Positions 32,027 through 39,889 of a DNA stretch of 52,849 bases are shown in pieces. This stretch comes from JBHELT01 sp046262935 (GTDB taxonomy: Bacteria; Actinomycetota; CADDZG01; JAHWKV01). Within the stretch, counting starts at the first letter, position 1. Each line of letters opens with the position of its first letter. Location: contig JBHELT010000066.1 of assembly GCA_046262935.1 (NCBI GenBank), forward strand, positions 1 to 52,849. The letters run 5' to 3'. The notes under the pieces are model-generated. The model saw only the letters and a program-made list of their open reading frames with translations, did no database searches and was not told the origin of the DNA. The position numbers were made by a program, and so were the translations under genes.

Positions 32027-32587
32027 ATGTCACTCGAAGATCAGCTTAAGCAGGCCGAAGACAAGATGAAGAAGGCCGTGGCGAACGCGAAGCAAGATTT
32101 CTCGATCGTTAGAACAGGCCGGGCTTCACCGACGCTTCTCGATCGGATCGAAGTCGATTATTACGGCACCATGACTCCACTCAGTCAGATCGCTGGAATC
32201 TCGGTCCCCGAAGCCAAATTGATGGTGATCTCGCCTTACGACAAGAGCGCTTTATCGGCGATCGAAAAGGCGATCATGGCTTCGGACCTGGGCATCAACC
32301 CGTCCAACGATGGAAGTGTCATAAGGCTTGCGATCCCGCCTCTCACCGAAGATCGGCGCAAGGATCTCATAAAACACGTCAAGGAATTGTCCGAAGAGGG
32401 CAAGGTTGCGGTCCGCAATGTCCGCCGCCATGCCAAGGACGAGATGGAACGCCTGGAGAAAGAGCATGAGGTCTCCAAGGACGATCTGTCACGCACTGAA
32501 AAAGAGCTGCAGAGATTGACCGACCACCACATCTCCGAGATCGACGCGCTGGTTTCTCATAAAGAGAAGGAACTTCTCGAGATCTAA
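32027..32587 (+). CDS. frr: Ribosome recycling factor
   Basis: RRF splits post-termination ribosomes together with EF-G. The 186-residue protein has the usual length and motifs: RTGRASPTLLDRIEVDYYG, PLSQIAGISVPEA, SDLGINPSNDGSVIRLAIPP and LTEDRRKDLIKHVK. GGAGGAA before the ATG is a good ribosome binding site. Confidence 0.97.
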   Translation: MSLEDQLKQAEDKMKKAVANAKQDFSIVRTGRASPTLLDRIEVDYYGTMTPLSQIAGISVPEAKLMVISPYDKSALSAIEKAIMASDLGINPSNDGSVIRLAIPPLTEDRRKDLIKHVKELSEEGKVAVRNVRRHAKDEMERLEKEHEVSKDDLSRTEKELQRLTDHHISEIDALVSHKEKELLEI

Positions 32588-32599
32588 GCTGGGGGTCTA

Positions 32600-33721
32600 T
32601 TGCAGGGCGAAAGCGATCATCCACATGAACCGGGTGAGATATCCGGCGAGGCGGCTTCATTGAGCGACGCGGTGCCCGACCCTGCCGACGGAGCCGAAAG
32701 CGTGGAACGACCGGACCATCGAGCCGAAGGCGGCCCCGCGCCCGACCCTGCCGAGGGAGCCGAAAGCGGCCCCGCGACGCGAGACGTTGGAGCCGAAGGC
32801 GACGAACGACCGAACCATCGAGCCGGGGGCGGCGCGGCACGTGAATCCGATGAAGTGACTCAGCGGTTGAGCGGGCCCCCAACCTTGTCGCAGCCATCTG
32901 CCTTGAAGGCTGCGCTCGGCCCCGGTCGTGATCTTCGAAGGGCCATCGTCACTGGCGTCACACTGGCTGGCCTTGTGATCGGGCTACTTTTCCTTGGTGC
33001 CAAACCTTTCTTCGGACTTGCATTCGTCGTCATCTTGATCGCCCAATTCGAGTTCTACCGCGCCACTCGCGCAGCAGGGCACGACCCGGCGATCGCTCTC
33101 GGCATGGTCGCCGGGGCGACCATGCTACTGGGGGTTTTCACCAGGGGCGAAGCGGCTGCGGGGCTGGTCATCTTCCTAACCATCGTTTTCACCATCGTTT
33201 GGTACTTAGCGCACGATCGACACGAAGACTTCGTAACCGACATAGCTATCACCCTGCTTGGCGTTGTCTACATACCACTGCTCGGTTCTTTCGCGGGTCT
33301 ACTGGCAACTCGTCAAGATGGACGCGGAGTGGTGATCGCGATGATAGGAGCAGCCGTCGTGTACGACATCTTCGCTTATGCAGGTGGTTCCAGACTCGGC
33401 AAAACACCGATCGCGCCAACGATCTCACCTAATAAGACGCGCGAAGGGGCAGCCATCGCAACGATTGGCACATTGCTGGTCGTTTCATTGGTCGCTCCAC
33501 TTCTTGGCCCGTGGCATTTCGCTCAGGCTCTGTTGTTCGCGCTGATGGTGTGCATCGTGGCGCCGCTCGGGGACCTGCTCGAATCGATGATCAAACGCAG
33601 CCTAGATATCAAAGACATGGGGGCCATATTTCCCGGCCACGGTGGAGCGTTCGATCGCATCGATGCGATCTTGTTCGTCGCACCCGTTGCTTATCTGTCT
33701 CTCAAAGTTTTCGGTCTGTAA
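32600..33721 (+). CDS. cdsA: Phosphatidate cytidylyltransferase with long disordered N-terminus
   Basis: CdsA makes CDP-diacylglycerol from phosphatidate and CTP, feeding all phospholipid synthesis. The C-terminal 260 residues are a multi-helix membrane protein ending in the family signature SMIKRSLDIKDMGAIFPGHG plus FDRID. The first 105 residues are unusual: hydrophilic, Pro/Glu/Ala/Gly-rich, with degenerate repeats (GAESVERPDHRAEGG against GAEGDERPNHRAGGG). The start is TTG 32600, 12 bases after frr. Later in-frame starts within the disordered part cannot be excluded. Confidence 0.92.
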   Translation: MQGESDHPHEPGEISGEAASLSDAVPDPADGAESVERPDHRAEGGPAPDPAEGAESGPATRDVGAEGDERPNHRAGGGAARESDEVTQRLSGPPTLSQPSALKAALGPGRDLRRAIVTGVTLAGLVIGLLFLGAKPFFGLAFVVILIAQFEFYRATRAAGHDPAIALGMVAGATMLLGVFTRGEAAAGLVIFLTIVFTIVWYLAHDRHEDFVTDIAITLLGVVYIPLLGSFAGLLATRQDGRGVVIAMIGAAVVYDIFAYAGGSRLGKTPIAPTISPNKTREGAAIATIGTLLVVSLVAPLLGPWHFAQALLFALMVCIVAPLGDLLESMIKRSLDIKDMGAIFPGHGGAFDRIDAILFVAPVAYLSLKVFGL

Positions 33722-33722
33722 C

Positions 33723-34898
33723 GTGGGCGACATCTTCGATGACTTCGAACGCGTAACGGTCGCGATCTTAGGTTCGACGGGATCGATAGGGACTCAGGCC
33801 CTCGATGTGGTTCGCGCTTACCCCGACAGGTTCGAAGTCGTTGCTTTGGCTGCCGGTTCAGACGCGACGACACTCGGGGCACAAGCCGAGGAATTCGGTG
33901 TTGGATTGGTGGGATTGAGTGAAGGAACGATGGCGGCCCCCGATGGCGTCGCTGTCATCACAGGGAATGACTCCGCCGAGAAGGTTGCCACCGAGACGAG
34001 CGCGCAAGTCGTTTTGAATGCGGTCGTCGGCGCCGCCGGCCTTCATGCAACGATGGCGACATTGCTCGGTGGTAAAACCCTCGCACTCGCCAACAAAGAG
34101 AGTCTCGTGGCAGCGGGTGAAGCGGTGATGGCGAAGGCTGGTCCCCAGCAGATCCGACCCGTGGACAGCGAGCATTCCGCCTTGTGGCAGTTGCTAGAAG
34201 GTCTTCCCGGAGACCAGGCGCGTCGGATCGTGGTGACCGGAAGCGGGGGGCCGTTCAGAGGGATGTCGCGCGATGAGTTGCGCAAGGTGACCATAGATGG
34301 AGCATTGGCACACCCAGTTTGGAACATGGGGCCGAAGATCTCCATCGATTCCGCCACCCTGATGAACAAAGGACTGGAAGTGATCGAGGCTCATTTCCTA
34401 TTCGGTTTCACCTACGATGAGATCGATGTTGTGATCCATCCGCAAAGCGTCATCCACGCGATGGTGGAGACCTACGACGGTGCTTTCTACTCGCACGCTG
34501 CGAAACCCGATATGCGCTTGCCCATCCAGGTCGCCCTTGCATGGCCACACAGGCTCGGCCCCCCCTCTGGGGAACGCGTCGTTTGGAGCGAGATCGGCGG
34601 ATTGTCTTTCGAGGCCCCCGATCTCGAAACGTTTCCCTGCCTAGCCTTGGCGTTCGAGGCGGGAAGGAAAGGCGACACCTATCCAGCCGTACTGAACGCT
34701 GCGAACGAAGTCGCGGTTCAAGCCTTCCTCGAAGGCCGTATCAAGTTTGTTTCGATCCCTGAGATAGTTGAAGGTGTGTTAGAAGCTCACGAACCAGTGC
34801 CCCCCAATATCGAGGGTGTCCTCGAGCAAGATGCTTGGGCCCGCACTCGGGCGGCGGCCCTGGTTGAAGGTGCAACGAAAGGCGGACAGCGCCCATGA
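33723..34898 (+). CDS. dxr: 1-deoxy-D-xylulose 5-phosphate reductoisomerase
   Basis: Dxr converts DXP to MEP in the non-mevalonate isoprenoid pathway with NADPH. The 391-residue protein has the NADPH-binding loop GSTGSIGTQALDVV, ANKESLV, the metal and substrate site DSEHSALWQ, and NMGPKISIDSATLMNKGLEV. The frame is open to 33642, but that overlaps cdsA; GTG 33723 is one base after the cdsA stop. The stop overlaps rseP by ATGA. The pathway partner ispG, often found after rseP in actinobacteria, is not in this cluster. Confidence 0.96.
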   Translation: MGDIFDDFERVTVAILGSTGSIGTQALDVVRAYPDRFEVVALAAGSDATTLGAQAEEFGVGLVGLSEGTMAAPDGVAVITGNDSAEKVATETSAQVVLNAVVGAAGLHATMATLLGGKTLALANKESLVAAGEAVMAKAGPQQIRPVDSEHSALWQLLEGLPGDQARRIVVTGSGGPFRGMSRDELRKVTIDGALAHPVWNMGPKISIDSATLMNKGLEVIEAHFLFGFTYDEIDVVIHPQSVIHAMVETYDGAFYSHAAKPDMRLPIQVALAWPHRLGPPSGERVVWSEIGGLSFEAPDLETFPCLALAFEAGRKGDTYPAVLNAANEVAVQAFLEGRIKFVSIPEIVEGVLEAHEPVPPNIEGVLEQDAWARTRAAALVEGATKGGQRP

Positions 34899-36136
34899 GT
34901 GGTGCAGTAGGAATCATCGCTTTCATCGTGGCCATCACAGTCATGACTTTCGTTCATGAGATGGGTCACTTCCTGACCGCTCGCCGTTTCGGGATGAAGG
35001 TCGATGAATTCTTCATCGGATTCGGACCGAAGTTGTTCTCGCGTCGGCTTCGGTCGAAGCGTCACGACGATGCTGTCCGGACCGGCGGGCTGGCTGGAGC
35101 GCACGAGGGGGCCGCGGCCGACGCGGTGAGCGCAGACTCGGGAACTGAATTCGGAGTCAGGCTGCTGTTGTTCGGCGGTTACGTAAAGATCGCCGGCATG
35201 AACCCCTGGCAAGAGATCCCGCCCGAAGACTTCCCTCATACGTTCAAGGCAAAGCCATCCTGGCAGCGCGCCATCGTCCTTGCCGCGGGTTCGATGACGC
35301 ACTTCGTTCTTGGGGCCCTCATCTTTATGTTCCTTTATGGCGTTCTTGGTGTTCCCAACTTCGATAAACCCACTACCACGGTCGAATCCGTGGATGTGAC
35401 CATCAATGGCAAGCAGGGACCTGCCAAGGAAGCTGGCCTTCGGGCGGGCGACAAGATCGTCGCGGTCGATCGCCAAGAGGTAAGAACGTGGGATGCAGTG
35501 CGTAAAGGCATCCGTTCCAGCGATGGGGCCCCGATCGATCTCGAAGTGTTGCGCGATAACAGATCCGTTCACATCCGTGTCACGCCGGTGCTCGCCGATG
35601 CCGTTGTCGATCCGAAACAACCATCGAGGACCGAGAAGGTTAGTCAGGTTGGGGTTGTCCCGAGTTTCGCGCTCGACAAACAGCCACCGGTGAAGGCGGT
35701 CTGGTTGGGAGTCGAAACGACTGGGGTCGCGGTGTATCGCAGTGTCCTTGGTATGGGTCAGGCATTCTCGCCGCATGGTCTGTCGAAGGTGTTCGCCTCA
35801 CTTGGAAGCAGGGGGCCATCACCGAAGGACCGTCCATTGGGTTTGGTCGGGATCGCAAGGGTTTCTGGCCAGGCTGCCTCGACCGGCCATATCCAAGATC
35901 TGCTGCTGATACTTGCGGGGTTCATCGTTTTCGTTGGTGTCATCAACCTGGCCCCGTTGCCGCCACTCGATGGGGGCTATCTACTCATCCTTGCGATAGA
36001 GAAGGTCTTTCGTCGCAAAGTCGATATGCGCAAAGTGGTTCCAGTCGCGGGCCTGGTCCTTGGTTTCTTCGTGGTCCTGACGGTAGCGCTTCTTTATCTC
36101 GACATCGTGAAGCCGATCGCAAATCCTTTGCAGTGA
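34895..36136 (+). CDS. rseP: Site-2 metalloprotease RseP/Rip1 family
   Basis: An intramembrane zinc protease that cleaves anti-sigma factors and signal-peptide remnants. The 413-residue protein has the HEMGH zinc motif in the first transmembrane helix (about residues 21-25), FGGYVKIAGM, a PDZ domain (about 160-240, AGLRAGDKIVAVDRQEV) and the third-ligand motif NLAPLPPLDGG in a late helix. Between the first helix and the GGYV segment there is an insertion of about 25 residues rich in Ala and Asp (about 60-84). The gene is translationally coupled to dxr. Confidence 0.93.
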   Translation: MSGAVGIIAFIVAITVMTFVHEMGHFLTARRFGMKVDEFFIGFGPKLFSRRLRSKRHDDAVRTGGLAGAHEGAAADAVSADSGTEFGVRLLLFGGYVKIAGMNPWQEIPPEDFPHTFKAKPSWQRAIVLAAGSMTHFVLGALIFMFLYGVLGVPNFDKPTTTVESVDVTINGKQGPAKEAGLRAGDKIVAVDRQEVRTWDAVRKGIRSSDGAPIDLEVLRDNRSVHIRVTPVLADAVVDPKQPSRTEKVSQVGVVPSFALDKQPPVKAVWLGVETTGVAVYRSVLGMGQAFSPHGLSKVFASLGSRGPSPKDRPLGLVGIARVSGQAASTGHIQDLLLILAGFIVFVGVINLAPLPPLDGGYLLILAIEKVFRRKVDMRKVVPVAGLVLGFFVVLTVALLYLDIVKPIANPLQ

Positions 36137-36168
36137 TCGACCTCTAGGTTCTGCTCTGGCTGTTTAAG

Positions 36169-36174
36169 TAAACT
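36169..36174 (+). promoter_or_regulatory. -10 box of proS (likely leaderless)
   Basis: TAAACT is followed by six bases and then the proS ATG. No ribosome binding site is present, which fits a leaderless mRNA. No clear -35 is visible. Confidence 0.45.
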
Positions 36175-36180
36175 CTGCGG

Positions 36181-37605
36181 ATGGACCTGCCCAAACAAGC
36201 CGAAGACTTCCCAGCCTGGTACCAGGAAGTCGTCAAGGCCGCCGACCTCGCCGAGAGTTCATTGGTGCGCGGCAGCATGGTCATCAAGCCGTATGGTTAC
36301 GCCATCTGGGAGGCCATCCAATCGGGCCTAGACCGACGCATCAAGGCGACTGGCCACCAGAACGTCTACTTCCCGATGTTCATCCCGTACAAGTTGTTGG
36401 AGAAGGAAACCGAACACGTCGAAGGGTTCATCCCGCAAGTGGCGATCGTCACACATGCCGGGGGAGAGAAACTCGAAGAACCCCTTGTGGTGAGACCAAC
36501 GTCGGAAACCATCATCTGGGCCACGTATGCAAAGTGGATACAGAGCTACCGCGACCTGCCGCTTCTTTACAACCAGTGGGCGAATGTCGTCAGATGGGAG
36601 ATGCGTACGCGTCTGTTCTTACGCACAACTGAATTCCTCTGGCAGGAGGGCCACACCGCGCATGAGACCGGGGATGAGGCGATGCGAGAAACGCTCTTGG
36701 TCTTAAATGATGTTTACAAGGCGGCCGTCGAAGAAGACTTCGCGATGCCTGTCATCACTGGGCGCAAGACCGCGTCCGAAAGGTTCCCGGGAGCGCAAGA
36801 GACGTATTCGATCGAAGCCATGATGCGCGACGGAAAGGCCCTGCAAGCGGGGACCTCGCATTATTTCGGTCAGAACTTTTCAAAGGCCTACGAAGTGCGC
36901 TTCCAGGGACGAGATGGACAGCAAGAGTTCCCCTATTCGAGCTCCTGGGGTGCGTCGACGAGACTGATCGGCGGCCTGATCATGACCCATGGTGACGATA
37001 AGGGATTGAGACTTCCACCGAAGCTCGCCCCTGTGCAGGTTGTGATCATCCCGATCTATCGAGGCGATGAAGACAAAGCGCGGGTACTCAAGGCGTGCAA
37101 CGAGATCTCGACAGACCTCGACGGCGTGCGCGTGAAGATCGACGATCGCGACCAATACCGTCCCGGCTATAAGTTCAACGAGTGGGAACTCAAAGGCGTT
37201 CCATTGCGGGTCGAGCTCGGTCCCCGCGACCTCGAAGCGGGCCAGGTGACGGTCGCGCGCCGCGACTCTGGCGAAAAGTTAGCGCTGGGTCTGGCCTCCT
37301 TGTCGACCGAGATCCCAAGATTGCTCGACCAGATCCAGCGCGGCTTGTACGAACAGGCGAAGGCATTCATGGACTCAAGCACCGTCGATCCTTCGAGTTA
37401 TGACGAGATGCGCGAGTTCCTTTCTAATCACAAAGGGTTCGCTCGCTCTTTGTGGTGCGGTCAAGAGTCTTGTGAGGCGAAGGTCAAGCAAGACGCGAAG
37501 GCAACCATCCGGTCGGTTCCGATCGTTCAGGAAAAGGTCGATGGGTCATGCCTCGTCTGCGGGCAGCCCGCGACCGACAAGGCCGTTTGGGCCCAGTCTT
37601 ACTGA
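36181..37605 (+). CDS. proS: Prolyl-tRNA synthetase, archaeal/eukaryotic type
   Basis: ProRS charges tRNA-Pro. The 474-residue protein is the short type-3 form: it begins with the catalytic domain (WYQEVVKAADLAESS, RGSMVIKPYGYAIWE), lacks the editing insertion of bacterial ProRS, and has class II motifs 2 (RWEMRTRLFLRTTEFLWQEG) and 3 (GLIMTHGDDKGLRLPP). A C-terminal domain follows the anticodon-binding domain, with CGQESC and CLVCGQPA as likely zinc ligands and the conserved terminal Tyr. This form is typical of archaea, eukaryotes and some bacteria. Confidence 0.95.
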   Translation: MDLPKQAEDFPAWYQEVVKAADLAESSLVRGSMVIKPYGYAIWEAIQSGLDRRIKATGHQNVYFPMFIPYKLLEKETEHVEGFIPQVAIVTHAGGEKLEEPLVVRPTSETIIWATYAKWIQSYRDLPLLYNQWANVVRWEMRTRLFLRTTEFLWQEGHTAHETGDEAMRETLLVLNDVYKAAVEEDFAMPVITGRKTASERFPGAQETYSIEAMMRDGKALQAGTSHYFGQNFSKAYEVRFQGRDGQQEFPYSSSWGASTRLIGGLIMTHGDDKGLRLPPKLAPVQVVIIPIYRGDEDKARVLKACNEISTDLDGVRVKIDDRDQYRPGYKFNEWELKGVPLRVELGPRDLEAGQVTVARRDSGEKLALGLASLSTEIPRLLDQIQRGLYEQAKAFMDSSTVDPSSYDEMREFLSNHKGFARSLWCGQESCEAKVKQDAKATIRSVPIVQEKVDGSCLVCGQPATDKAVWAQSY

Positions 37606-37667
37606 CCGGGGGCACTGACCGGGGCCACGACCCGAACAACTGAAGGCGACACCACACCACTCGTCAT

Positions 37668-39161
37668 TCATGGCCCCCTGGTCGTTTCGAACTGATAACG
37701 GAATGATTTTCTCGATCCTTCGGTGATGAATGGCGGACCGGCACGCAGAGGCGGCCGGTCGGATTTCACCAAGGTTATGCATGGCGGGCTTCCCACGATC
37801 GTGTATCCGCCTTCGTGCACCATGTAGTGATGGCGCTCACACAAGCGCACCAGGTTTTCGTAAGATTCTTTCCCGTCGCGGCTGACCCATCGGATGTGAT
37901 GGTTGTCGAGGAGTTTCCTCTTGCGACAGCCAGCGACCCTGCAAGTCGCATCGCGGGCCAACAATTCTCGTCTGATCCGTCTTGGGATCGCACGCCGGCC
38001 ACGAGTCTCTGCAACTGGGCGCCCGTCGTCGTCGTCGTGGAACACCACTCGAAGCAAGCCATCACACGCCAACCGTGCGACAGTTTCGTGGCAAACGGTA
38101 GGACCGCCAGCGATCTCGGCGGGGCCCAATGAGAAGTCCCAAGACCTGACGTCGACATCCACGATCTTGTTGCCGTCGCGATGTGCACCGGTTCCATCGC
38201 GGGCACCGTGTTCGTCGCTCACATTCGAGGACGTTTCCGCCGAACCGCCCTCGCCGGGGACCTTCGGGGCCCCGCGTTCCGCCGAACTGCCTTCGCCGGG
38301 GACCTTCGGGGCCCCGCGTTCCGCCGAACCGCCTTCGCCGGGGACCTTCGAGGCCCCGCGTTGTTCCGAAGCTTTCGTGGCGGCTGCACCCACGGGGACC
38401 CCGCCGTCGAGAACCTTGGCATCGAGGTGCAGAACTATCTCTGTTTTGGCGGACGATCCTGCCTCGGCTCGGGATCCTGAAACAAGTTCAACCAGCGCAT
38501 CGACTCGTTTGGCCCCCTTGGGGGTTGGTCCATCTTCGTACAGTGGGTCCTCCGGCATCTTGGCCGCAACTGCGTCGATGGCGCGCTCGACGATGACCCC
38601 CTGTTCTTCGGGGATCTCAGCGTAGAGCATCAGTACGCGGCGATGGTGGTCCCAACGCATCTGAAGATGGCGTTCTTTTCGTGACAAGACCGAGTCTTCC
38701 TTGGATACGGCGACGATCTTGTTGACTAGCTTGAAAGTATCGGAAACCGTGAGACCTTTGGTAGCTTCGAGGAGATCGGATTCGTTCTCGTCGTTTGCGA
38801 CCTTAACCAGGGCCCGTAGGTGGTCGATGCTGAGCGCCGAGTCTTGATAAGCCCGGTTTATTGCCGGCAACCCTGGGAGTGCGAGAGCCACCTCGACCAA
38901 TTCGCAGGTTCGCATGTAACCGAGACCCAGATGCCCGGTTAGCCAATCGGCAACCGAAGAGAACCCCATTTCTTCGTGCGTGCCGAGTCGGTGGATATCA
39001 ACGATCGCGCACAGGAGGGCCTGCTCCCACATGGTCCGCATCGCGTAACAGCGATCGACCTCGTCGATGGCGGCTGAATGGGTCCGCCAGTGGGACCATT
39101 CATTATCGGGCGCCGAGTTGATTTCGAGGGGAAGTTCGCTGCTCTTGGCATCGGTTTTCAT
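37668..39161 (-). CDS. DUF222/13E12-type HNH endonuclease
   Basis: The 497-residue protein has an N-terminal DUF222 helical region (about 20-220), a low-complexity middle, and a C-terminal HNH nuclease motif (CRVAGCRKRKLLDNHHIRW, then ENLVRLCERHHYMVHEGG). The family is abundant in actinobacteria, often in many copies, and is linked to the Mycobacterium 13E12 repeat; its role is unclear and mobile-element or DNA-repair functions have been proposed. The middle has three copies of a 14-residue repeat (VPGEGGSAERGAPK) encoded by 42-bp tandem DNA repeats. The ATG follows a TACATT box by eight bases. It converges with proS. Confidence 0.9.
   Translation of the reverse strand: MKTDAKSSELPLEINSAPDNEWSHWRTHSAAIDEVDRCYAMRTMWEQALLCAIVDIHRLGTHEEMGFSSVADWLTGHLGLGYMRTCELVEVALALPGLPAINRAYQDSALSIDHLRALVKVANDENESDLLEATKGLTVSDTFKLVNKIVAVSKEDSVLSRKERHLQMRWDHHRRVLMLYAEIPEEQGVIVERAIDAVAAKMPEDPLYEDGPTPKGAKRVDALVELVSGSRAEAGSSAKTEIVLHLDAKVLDGGVPVGAAATKASEQRGASKVPGEGGSAERGAPKVPGEGSSAERGAPKVPGEGGSAETSSNVSDEHGARDGTGAHRDGNKIVDVDVRSWDFSLGPAEIAGGPTVCHETVARLACDGLLRVVFHDDDDGRPVAETRGRRAIPRRIRRELLARDATCRVAGCRKRKLLDNHHIRWVSRDGKESYENLVRLCERHHYMVHEGGYTIVGSPPCITLVKSDRPPLRAGPPFITEGSRKSFRYQFETTRGP
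38236..38361. repeat. 42-bp minisatellite within HNH gene
   Basis: Three tandem 42-base units begin at 38236, 38278 and 38320 and differ at only a few positions. The period is a multiple of three, so unit number can change without a frameshift. It encodes a Gly/Pro/Ala/Glu-rich linker between DUF222 and the HNH domain. Confidence 0.85.
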
Positions 39162-39239
39162 CCTTCATCAATGTAATAGGCGGTACTGACAAGAAACGCG
39201 AGAAACACCCCCTCCAGCGGAAGAACTTCAGAATTCGGC

Positions 39240-39245
39240 TATACT
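39240..39245 (+). promoter_or_regulatory. -10 box of the rimP-nusA-infB operon
   Basis: TATACT is the best -10 match in the 190-base gap between the HNH gene and rimP; the -35 region is poor. Predicted start of transcription is near 39252, giving a leader of about 105 bases that holds two hairpins. Confidence 0.45.
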
Positions 39246-39255
39246 CTCAAAGCAG

Positions 39256-39314
39256 TTCCAAGGCGCTTCGGCGCCGGAAAAGTTGTGCAAAGTGGGCTAG
39301 GGCCCACTTTTTTT
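39256..39314 (+). terminator. Leader hairpin plus intrinsic terminator before rimP (attenuator candidate)
   Basis: The first hairpin is TTCC-AA-GGCGC with a TTCG tetraloop, then GCGCC-GGAA (39256-39279). The second is a perfect nine-base stem AAAGTGGGC (39289-39297) and GCCCACTTT (39302-39310) around TAGG, running into seven T residues (39308-39314). It ends 44 bases before rimP and after the likely promoter, so it would stop most transcripts unless read through. It could act as an attenuator, or yield an RNA of about 60 bases. Confidence 0.7.
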
Positions 39315-39358
39315 CGCCCAGAAGACGGCAGTGCCCGAAGACGATAAGGGAGGTGGAC

Positions 39359-39889
39359 GTGACCCGGCATGAGGCCTTGGCCGAGGTTAGGGCCACCTGC
39401 GAGGCCATCCTCGCCCAGCGTCGATTGGACCTGGTTGAGTTCGCCTACATAGGCGAATCGATCGGGAAGGTTCTTCGGATAACACTCGAAAGAGGCGATC
39501 AGCCAGTTTCATTGGACGAGATCGCCGATGTGTCTGAGGAGATATCGCGGGCACTCGATATAGAAGACCCCATCCAGGGTCGCTACACGTTGGAAGTGGC
39601 GTCCGCGGGCCTGGAGCGGCCCTTGCTGAAGCCGGCGGATTACGAGCGCTTCAATGGCCGTGACGTAAAGGTGAGGCTTGAAGAGGCGGTTGAAGGAAGG
39701 CGCAACTTCAAGGGCCGGCTTCGTGCCAGCAATGCGCAGACGTTTGTCCTTGAATTGGAAGAAGGAAGTGTTGTTGAGCTCCCATATGGCTCGGTCGCCA
39801 AAGCGAACTTGGCGGTCGATTGGGAGCAGGAGATGAAAAAGAGGCCGGAACGGTCCGGCTCGTTGGAAACATCTGGAGGAAACCTATGA
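39359..39889 (+). CDS. rimP: Ribosome maturation factor RimP
   Basis: RimP helps early 30S assembly. The 176-residue protein has YIGESIGKVLRITLERGD, DEIADVSEEISRALDIEDPI, the family hallmark YTLEVASAGLERPLLKPADYERF and a C-terminal SH3-like barrel. GTG 39359 is chosen over GTG 39353 because AAGGGAGG (39347-39354) would overlap the earlier codon but is well spaced for the later one. It overlaps nusA by ATGA. Confidence 0.94.
   Translation: MTRHEALAEVRATCEAILAQRRLDLVEFAYIGESIGKVLRITLERGDQPVSLDEIADVSEEISRALDIEDPIQGRYTLEVASAGLERPLLKPADYERFNGRDVKVRLEEAVEGRRNFKGRLRASNAQTFVLELEEGSVVELPYGSVAKANLAVDWEQEMKKRPERSGSLETSGGNL

Noticed and set aside
38183..38625. Open frames on the plus strand across the DUF222-HNH gene
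   Set aside because: They are antisense shadows of the 42-bp repeats and of GC-rich codons; no start signals or homology.
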